Below are positions 4,295-8,177 of a DNA stretch of 8,177 nt, in pieces. The notes beneath the pieces were generated by a model. The model saw only the letters and a list, made by a program, of their open reading frames with translations. It had not been told where the DNA came from and did not search any database. How positions within the stretch are numbered: position 1 is the stretch's first letter; each line of letters starts with the position of its first letter. The stretch is from contig CALABO010000026.1 in the NCBI GenBank assembly GCA_937885575.1, forward strand, positions 1 through 8,177, written 5' to 3'. Both the position numbers and the translations under genes were made by a program. The DNA comes from an uncultured Pseudomonadota bacterium (GTDB lineage: Bacteria > Pseudomonadota > Alphaproteobacteria > Rs-D84).

Positions 4295-5311
4295 TTAGAA
4301 TTCGTATTTAAGTCCGATTGAAATCGAATTATCCATCACAAAGCCAACCTTGGTTTCCACAGACTGTAACGCCACTTCTTGGTCACCGATTTGAATGCTG
4401 TGCCCCGTTACACCGCGTTTAAGTTTTGGCCCATTGAACCCCGCAAAGCGATACCGCACATCCAAAATCAAATTTTCCGAAAGATAATACGCATACCCAA
4501 GCATCGCCGCACCCATAAGTGATGCCTCGGTCTTGCTTGAATCATTCGCCGTGAAATGTTCCCATTCCATCTTAATCGTCGGAAACGCGGCGCCACCTCC
4601 GACACCCAAATAAAGTCCATTTTTAAAATCATGATAAACATTCGCCGTCACATACGGCACCGAAAACTTAAAACTTATACCATTATCAGAATCTTCGAAT
4701 TCCGATGTAAATCCGCCCTCCACATCGGCGCGCCACCCAGGATTAAACCGATAACCCGCGACAATGTGGCCACCAATCAACGGTTTAAATCTATAATCAT
4801 CATGATCAAACGCATCATTGTACGCCACAGGCAACGCCTTGTACTTGTTGCGCCAATTCAGCAAATTGATATCCAAAGCCATACCGACATAACCACTTCC
4901 GCCCTTGTTATACACATATGCCCCCGAAGTTCCGCCGGTTTCACCACTGGTGCGCGATTGCTGATACATCGCCGTTCGGGTATTTGCAACGGTACCGTTC
5001 GGCTGGGCCACATAATTTGTGCGCTGATAACTTGTTGGCTGGCGATAATAAGTCGGTTGGGTCGAAACATAGCCACGTTGTGCATACCCCGATGACACGA
5101 CCGGCGTTCCAACAACATAACGTGCCCCACCATTCGAACATCCACCCATTGAACAACCACCACCCATCGTAAAGGTATTAGAAACAACCTGGGGGGTGCC
5201 GGGCGTCATACGAATATTTTGACACCCGCCCGCATTATCACACACCGCATTCGCCGCCCCATAACACAAAACGGCGCAAACCGCCACAAATCCGCCAAAA
5301 ACTTGCTTCAT
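4295..5311 (-). CDS. Outer-membrane beta-barrel protein with Cys- and Tyr/Gln-rich N-terminal region
   Basis: Two adjacent ATGs (5314 and 5311) follow AGGAG. The second, with a 6-nt gap, fits ribosome spacing better than the first with 3 nt. Residues 1-22 are a Sec signal peptide (cut after ANA). The mature N-terminus (23-134) is low in complexity, with four cysteines (24, 30, 53, 58), Gly-rich GGCS-type stretches and Tyr/Gln/Thr-rich sequence. From about 135 the protein shows alternating polar and aromatic strands typical of a small OMP barrel, such as GYVGMALDINLLNW, KPLIGGHIVAGYRF, GLYLGVGGGAAF and ENLILDVRYRFAGF. It ends in SISIGLKYEF, whose terminal Phe is the usual Bam recognition signal. 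About 200 residues suit an 8-stranded barrel of the OmpA/OmpW/Opa-like type (PF13505-like). It probably sits in the outer membrane with its N-terminal region in the periplasm. Its role (structural, adhesion, transport) cannot be read. It is transcribed from a promoter at 5342-5369 and terminated at 4241-4267. Confidence 0.85.
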   Translation of the reverse strand: MKQVFGGFVAVCAVLCYGAANAVCDNAGGCQNIRMTPGTPQVVSNTFTMGGGCSMGGCSNGGARYVVGTPVVSSGYAQRGYVSTQPTYYRQPTSYQRTNYVAQPNGTVANTRTAMYQQSRTSGETGGTSGAYVYNKGGSGYVGMALDINLLNWRNKYKALPVAYNDAFDHDDYRFKPLIGGHIVAGYRFNPGWRADVEGGFTSEFEDSDNGISFKFSVPYVTANVYHDFKNGLYLGVGGGAAFPTIKMEWEHFTANDSSKTEASLMGAAMLGYAYYLSENLILDVRYRFAGFNGPKLKRGVTGHSIQIGDQEVALQSVETKVGFVMDNSISIGLKYEF

Positions 5312-5341
5312 CATTTTCTCCTAAATACTTCCTTTCATAAA

Positions 5342-5369
5342 ACTATAACACATTTGGAAATTTTATAAA
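5342..5369 (-). promoter_or_regulatory. Predicted promoter of the outer-membrane protein gene
   Basis: The minus strand has a -10 TATAGT (5342-5347) with a TG extension (GTGTTATAGT), resembling the GTGATATAAT of the other two secreted-protein promoters. A weak -35 TTTATA (5364-5369) lies 16 nt upstream. It predicts a leader of about 24 nt. The -10 is reasonable; the -35 is uncertain in this AT-rich region. Confidence 0.45.
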
Positions 5370-5398
5370 AGACAAAAATATTTTTGTTTAGTTTCCAA
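5354..5398. promoter_or_regulatory. Nested dyad between divergent promoters, possible operator
   Basis: A perfect 16-bp palindrome ACAAAAATATTTTTGT (5372-5387) lies inside an outer inverted repeat TTGGAAA (5354-5360) / TTTCCAA (5392-5398). It is placed between the -35 of the leftward outer-membrane gene promoter and the -35 of the rightward ftsE promoter, where one bound protein could affect both. The AT-rich composition makes chance palindromes more likely, so the operator role is tentative. Confidence 0.4.
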
Positions 5399-5403
5399 CG
5401 CCC

Positions 5404-5432
5404 TTGACCGCAAAAATTTTTTTTACTAGTAT
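5404..5432 (+). promoter_or_regulatory. Predicted promoter of the ftsE-ftsX operon
   Basis: A -35 TTGACC (5404-5409, 5 of 6 consensus) and a -10 TAGTAT (5427-5432, 4 of 6) are separated by the optimal 17 nt. The predicted start of transcription (about 5438-5440) lies just before the GGAAG Shine-Dalgarno and the GTG start at 5455. This promoter overlaps the upstream alternative TTG (5404) and ATG (5431) codons and argues against using them. Confidence 0.6.
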
Positions 5433-5454
5433 GCATGGCATGGAAGACAATACA

Positions 5455-6219
5455 GTGATTTCTTTTATGAATGTCGGCGCACGTTACGACAACGATCCGG
5501 ATATATTGACCGATGTTTCTTTTAATATAAATGCGGGATCTTTTTATTTTCTGTCAGGTGCATCGGGTGCGGGGAAAACGACACTGTTGCGACTTATTTA
5601 TCATTTGCACCGGCCTTGCCGCGGAACGATAAAGATTTTTGGCGTGCCAACAAATTCTATGTCGCGCGATGAAATAACCGAAATGCGCCATAAAATGGCG
5701 ATTGTGTTCCAAGAATATTCTTTGCTTTCGCACATATCGGTGTTTGATAATGTCGCATTGCCACTGCGTGTGCGCGGTGTGGACGAGACAAAGATTAAAA
5801 AACTTGTCACAAAAACATTGGAATGGGTCGGACTTGCCAAATACGCAAATGCGAACCCAAAAAGTTTAAGTGGCGGACAACAGCAACGCGTTTCCGTTGC
5901 GCGCGCAATTATTGTGCAGCCATCAATTATGCTTGCGGACGAACCGACGGGAAATCTGGACGATGAAAACGCGTCACGATTGATGGAACTGTTTATTCAG
6001 ATGAACAAAATGTTTGGAACGACGATAATCCTTGCAACGCACAATTCAAAATTAATGGAAACATATAAGTTTCCAATTATGCATGTTGAAAATCATAAAC
6101 TAACATTCATGGGGCCGGCACACGCGCATACAGCCGCCAGGAAAACAACGCCCGAAATTCATGACACAAAATATTTTGCGGAACTATCGAAACAATTTAA
6201 CAAAATTGGAAATGTATAG
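5455..6219 (+). CDS. ftsE: Cell-division ABC transporter ATP-binding protein FtsE
   Basis: FtsE is the cytoplasmic ATPase of FtsEX, which works at the division site and drives peptidoglycan hydrolase activation through FtsX. All ABC motifs are present (numbered from the GTG start): Walker A GASGAGKT 35-42, Q-loop Gln86, signature LSGGQQQR 138-145, Walker B IMLADEP 158-164 with Glu163, D-loop 167-170 and switch His196. The start is a judgement. GTG at 5455 has GGAAG 8 nt upstream and gives the family's usual beginning (MISFMNV, compare MIxFxxV). Longer in-frame starts at 5404 (TTG), 5431 and 5440 (ATG) would add up to 17 residues and overlap the predicted promoter. At 254 aa it exceeds the usual roughly 220 aa by a charged C-terminal tail (about 222-254). 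It is the first gene of the operon, two bases before ftsX. Identity is near certain, helped by the partner gene. Confidence 0.93.
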   Translation: MISFMNVGARYDNDPDILTDVSFNINAGSFYFLSGASGAGKTTLLRLIYHLHRPCRGTIKIFGVPTNSMSRDEITEMRHKMAIVFQEYSLLSHISVFDNVALPLRVRGVDETKIKKLVTKTLEWVGLAKYANANPKSLSGGQQQRVSVARAIIVQPSIMLADEPTGNLDDENASRLMELFIQMNKMFGTTIILATHNSKLMETYKFPIMHVENHKLTFMGPAHAHTAARKTTPEIHDTKYFAELSKQFNKIGNV

Positions 6220-6221
6220 AA

Positions 6222-7061
6222 ATGAAAAGGCCGATTGTATTTTCACTGTTTCATGACCAGTCCGTATTTATGACGGCGATTATGGGCATTATGACATTTT
6301 TGGCGGTGCTGGCATTGGGTCTGGCACTGGCGATTGGCACCGGAATTGTGAATTGGAATCGGCAATGGGACGTCCACGCCACGGTTCAGGTCACAAACAC
6401 CGAAAAAACCGATACGATAAAGAAAATCTTTGAAACGAACCAGGATAAAATCGATACTATGCGCCAAATTAACGATGACGAAATGTCAATGCTGATGCGG
6501 CCGTGGATGGGCGGCGATAAAGGCGTATTGAAAAAATATTTACCCGTTATGTTTGAGGTTAAGTTTAAATCAAAATCTGATATGAGCACGGTCGGCGATT
6601 TGATTGGAAACAATGCGCGATTTATTCCGCACTATGACGCGCTGCGGCCGTCAATATCCGCGGGATGGAAAATGGTGACGATACTTACATTACTGCTGGG
6701 GCTTATCATCGTGACAATTGGCACATGCGTGTCGTTCATCGCACGCAACACGGCAATTTTGCATCGTCGCGAACTTGAAATTTTGAACCAGATCGGCGCC
6801 AGTGACAAATTTATCACAAAACAAATGCAAATGATTGTCGCAAAGATTTGCACCATCGCATGCACAATTGGTTTTGTTATCGCATGCCCAATATTACTTA
6901 TGACATTGGGGCTTGCGCGGTCCGCCCGCGTTGGATTGATGGCGATGCTTGAAATATCCAGCGCGGGGTGGATTGCACTTTTACTTGTTCCATTTGTAAT
7001 CGTGCTGTTTGCGATAATGGTAACAAAACGAACAACATTAAAGATATTAAGTGAATCATGA
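6222..7061 (+). CDS. ftsX: Cell-division membrane protein FtsX
   Basis: FtsX is the integral-membrane partner of FtsE in the inner membrane; its periplasmic loop relays ATPase activity to cell-wall hydrolases or their activators. The 279-aa protein has the family's four membrane segments at about 14-42, 150-174, 205-231 and 246-268. A periplasmic domain of roughly 105 residues lies between the first two. After the second segment comes the conserved HRRELEILNQIGASDKFI (181-198), matching the FtsX-type pattern of an RxE followed by a Gly-Ala turn. The start ATG lies two bases after the ftsE stop with no strong Shine-Dalgarno, so translation is probably coupled. The last bases overlap the next gene by ATGA. 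Topology, motif and position after ftsE make the call firm. Which hydrolase it controls cannot be seen here. Confidence 0.93.
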   Translation: MKRPIVFSLFHDQSVFMTAIMGIMTFLAVLALGLALAIGTGIVNWNRQWDVHATVQVTNTEKTDTIKKIFETNQDKIDTMRQINDDEMSMLMRPWMGGDKGVLKKYLPVMFEVKFKSKSDMSTVGDLIGNNARFIPHYDALRPSISAGWKMVTILTLLLGLIIVTIGTCVSFIARNTAILHRRELEILNQIGASDKFITKQMQMIVAKICTIACTIGFVIACPILLMTLGLARSARVGLMAMLEISSAGWIALLLVPFVIVLFAIMVTKRTTLKILSES

Positions 7062-7585
7062 AACTTCTGCGCCCGTCATTTTTATTGCTTGGCATATTCG
7101 TCCTTGGCGGAATTATTTTCAAATTGACATCACCGAACGATTGCGATTTCATTTTGAATAACGACAGCATTTTCGTCCTGACCGGTGATTTTCGCCGCGT
7201 TCCGTTTGCCATGAAACAAATTGAAGAATTTCCCGATGCGGACCTTTACATAATCGGCGCGGGGCCGGGGGCACCATATATCGACAACGAACGCGCAATA
7301 ATTGAATCGGAATCAAAGTCCACATATCAAAACGCATTGGCGATAAAAAATATCGTGGAAAAATCAGGCCTGGACCGCATCGTCCTTATTACAACCGAAG
7401 ATCACATACAACGCGCGACATTTTTGGTTAAATCCGAATTGCCTGAAACACAAATCGTGTCATGCCCGGTTGCATTGCATGAAATGCGGGCCGCGCGCCG
7501 ATTGGAACGTTGGCTTGTGGAATACGCAAAATTCTTGGTCACAATGGTGGGTATTAAGGAAGGCCCGGAATCATCATACAAATAA
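7058..7585 (+). CDS. Membrane-anchored DUF218 (YdcF/SanA/ElyC-like) protein
   Basis: The 175-aa protein has an N-terminal hydrophobic anchor at about 5-23 and a DUF218 domain after it. Visible family motifs are VLTGDFRR (40-47), a conserved ESESKSTYQNA block (83-93) corresponding to the Glu..Thr..Asn-Ala signature, and TTEDHIQRA (112-120) corresponding to the T..H..RA signature. Family members such as SanA and ElyC of E. coli are inner-membrane proteins with a periplasmic domain, linked to envelope barrier function and peptidoglycan or lipid-carrier metabolism; the biochemical reaction is not settled. The ATG overlaps the ftsX stop (ATGA), so expression is tied to ftsX. Position between ftsX and plsC fits an envelope role. 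The family call is firm, the function is not. Confidence 0.85.
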   Translation: MKLLRPSFLLLGIFVLGGIIFKLTSPNDCDFILNNDSIFVLTGDFRRVPFAMKQIEEFPDADLYIIGAGPGAPYIDNERAIIESESKSTYQNALAIKNIVEKSGLDRIVLITTEDHIQRATFLVKSELPETQIVSCPVALHEMRAARRLERWLVEYAKFLVTMVGIKEGPESSYK

Positions 7586-7596
7586 AAAGGTAAAAA

Positions 7597-8177
7597 ATGT
7601 TTAGGACCGTTATTTTCAAAATCGTACTTGGCATATATTTCATTTTGTGGGCGCCGATATTGTTGCTCGTGTTGCCGTCGCGCAAAATGACACTACGCGC
7701 AATTGTTGCGGACGCACGCGGCGTATTAAAACTTGCGCAAATAATATGCGGGATAAAGTATCACATATTCTATCCCCCGACCGAAGAAAACGGAATCCCC
7801 GTTCAACCGAACGACAATATCCGAACCGATGGCAAGGCGATTATCGCATCGAAACATATGTCGATTATGGAGGTCGCTATCTTGGTCACCAACATTCAAA
7901 ATCCATTTTTTATTGTAAAGCGCGAATTGTTTTGGATACCGGTTTACGGTTGGTCATTTTGGCGCATGGGATTGCAACCAGTAAATAGAACCCGTGGCGC
8001 AACGAATATGAAAAAACTTTCTGCGACGGTGGCGTCGCGCATTATGAATGGACAAACATTGATTATCTTTCCCGAAGGCACACGTGTAAAACCCGGACAA
8101 AAAATCCAGTTAAAACGCGGTCTGTTATTCTTGGCGGAACAGTTAAAGTTGCCAATTACACCTGTCGGTGTCGATAC
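7597..8177 (+). CDS. plsC: 1-acyl-sn-glycerol-3-phosphate acyltransferase (PlsC family), 3' end cut by window
   Basis: The enzyme transfers an acyl group to lysophosphatidic acid to make phosphatidic acid, the precursor of membrane phospholipids, at the inner membrane. The first 193 residues are present. A membrane segment lies at about 8-26. Motif I is KHMSIME (86-92), an HX4E variant of the usual HX4D with His87 and Glu92. Motif II is GLQPVNR (125-131), motif III is FPEGTR (158-163), and motif IV is LPITPVGV (185-192). All four acyltransferase blocks occur in order. The ATG has AAAAGG 6 nt upstream and lies 11 bases after the DUF218 stop. In alphaproteobacteria motif I often reads KHQSxWE, so the Glu is expected and does not suggest inactivation. 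The remaining C-terminus lies beyond the window. Confidence 0.9.
   Translation, partial: MFRTVIFKIVLGIYFILWAPILLLVLPSRKMTLRAIVADARGVLKLAQIICGIKYHIFYPPTEENGIPVQPNDNIRTDGKAIIASKHMSIMEVAILVTNIQNPFFIVKRELFWIPVYGWSFWRMGLQPVNRTRGATNMKKLSATVASRIMNGQTLIIFPEGTRVKPGQKIQLKRGLLFLAEQLKLPITPVGVD

Noticed and set aside
4556..5095. 179-codon plus-strand open frame
   Set aside because: It is antisense to the outer-membrane barrel gene, whose signal peptide, barrel strands and terminal Phe make that gene the real one.
5263..5278. Possible lipoprotein signal (cysteines within the signal peptide of the barrel protein)
   Set aside because: The residues before the cysteines do not fit a lipobox, and a normal signal-peptidase I site (ANA) follows, consistent with a barrel protein.
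7647..7988. 113-codon plus-strand open frame
   Set aside because: It is a shifted frame inside plsC; the plsC frame from 7597 carries all acyltransferase motifs and stays open to the window end.

Overview
The window reads as bacterial chromosome, most likely from an alphaproteobacterium. The plus-strand operon ftsE-ftsX-DUF218 (YdcF-like)-plsC is an arrangement typical of that class, and the acyltransferase carries the HX4E form of motif I that I associate with alphaproteobacterial PlsC proteins. Moderate GC, long AT-rich spacers and a cluster of fast-evolving exported proteins suggest a host-associated (for example gut) lineage. That ecological placement is inference.

Layout. Everything from 1 to 5311 that codes is on the minus strand, and all four genes there encode exported proteins with Sec signal peptides. 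In transcription order they are: an outer-membrane beta-barrel protein (5311-4295); a repeat-rich, coiled-coil fibre-like protein (4044-2443); a second repeat-containing secreted protein (2032-626); and the first 21 codons of a paralogue of that second protein (65-1, cut by the window edge). They are separated by spacers of 250 to 560 bases that hold promoters, two clear Rho-independent terminators and several hairpin-rich repeats, so they look like separate transcription units rather than one operon. From 5455 rightward the plus strand carries the compact division/envelope operon: FtsE (ABC ATPase), FtsX (membrane partner), a membrane-anchored DUF218 protein overlapping ftsX by ATGA, and plsC (cut by the right edge). 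Two divergent promoters lie in the 5311-5455 gap around a 16-bp perfect palindrome.

How the genes may work together. FtsEX couples cytoplasmic ATP hydrolysis to periplasmic cell-wall hydrolysis at division, DUF218 proteins are linked to envelope processes, and PlsC makes phosphatidic acid. The plus-strand operon is therefore an envelope-growth unit. The minus-strand genes encode proteins for the outer membrane or cell surface.

The most noteworthy signals are these. (1) The 533-aa protein has eight roughly 40-residue repeats in an alternating A-B pattern behind a near-perfect Ile heptad coiled coil, which suggests a trimeric surface fibre without a visible YadA-type anchor. (2) A pair of secreted paralogues shares an identical 17-nt untranslated leader while the adjacent signal-peptide codons have diverged at most synonymous sites; a third, gene-less copy of this leader sits just after the fibre gene. 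(3) A family of double-hairpin palindromic repeats, including a 118-bp MITE-like inverted pair, occupies both spacers flanking the 468-aa gene. (4) An alternating array of four CGAATCG half-sites upstream of the fibre gene can fold into competing hairpins.
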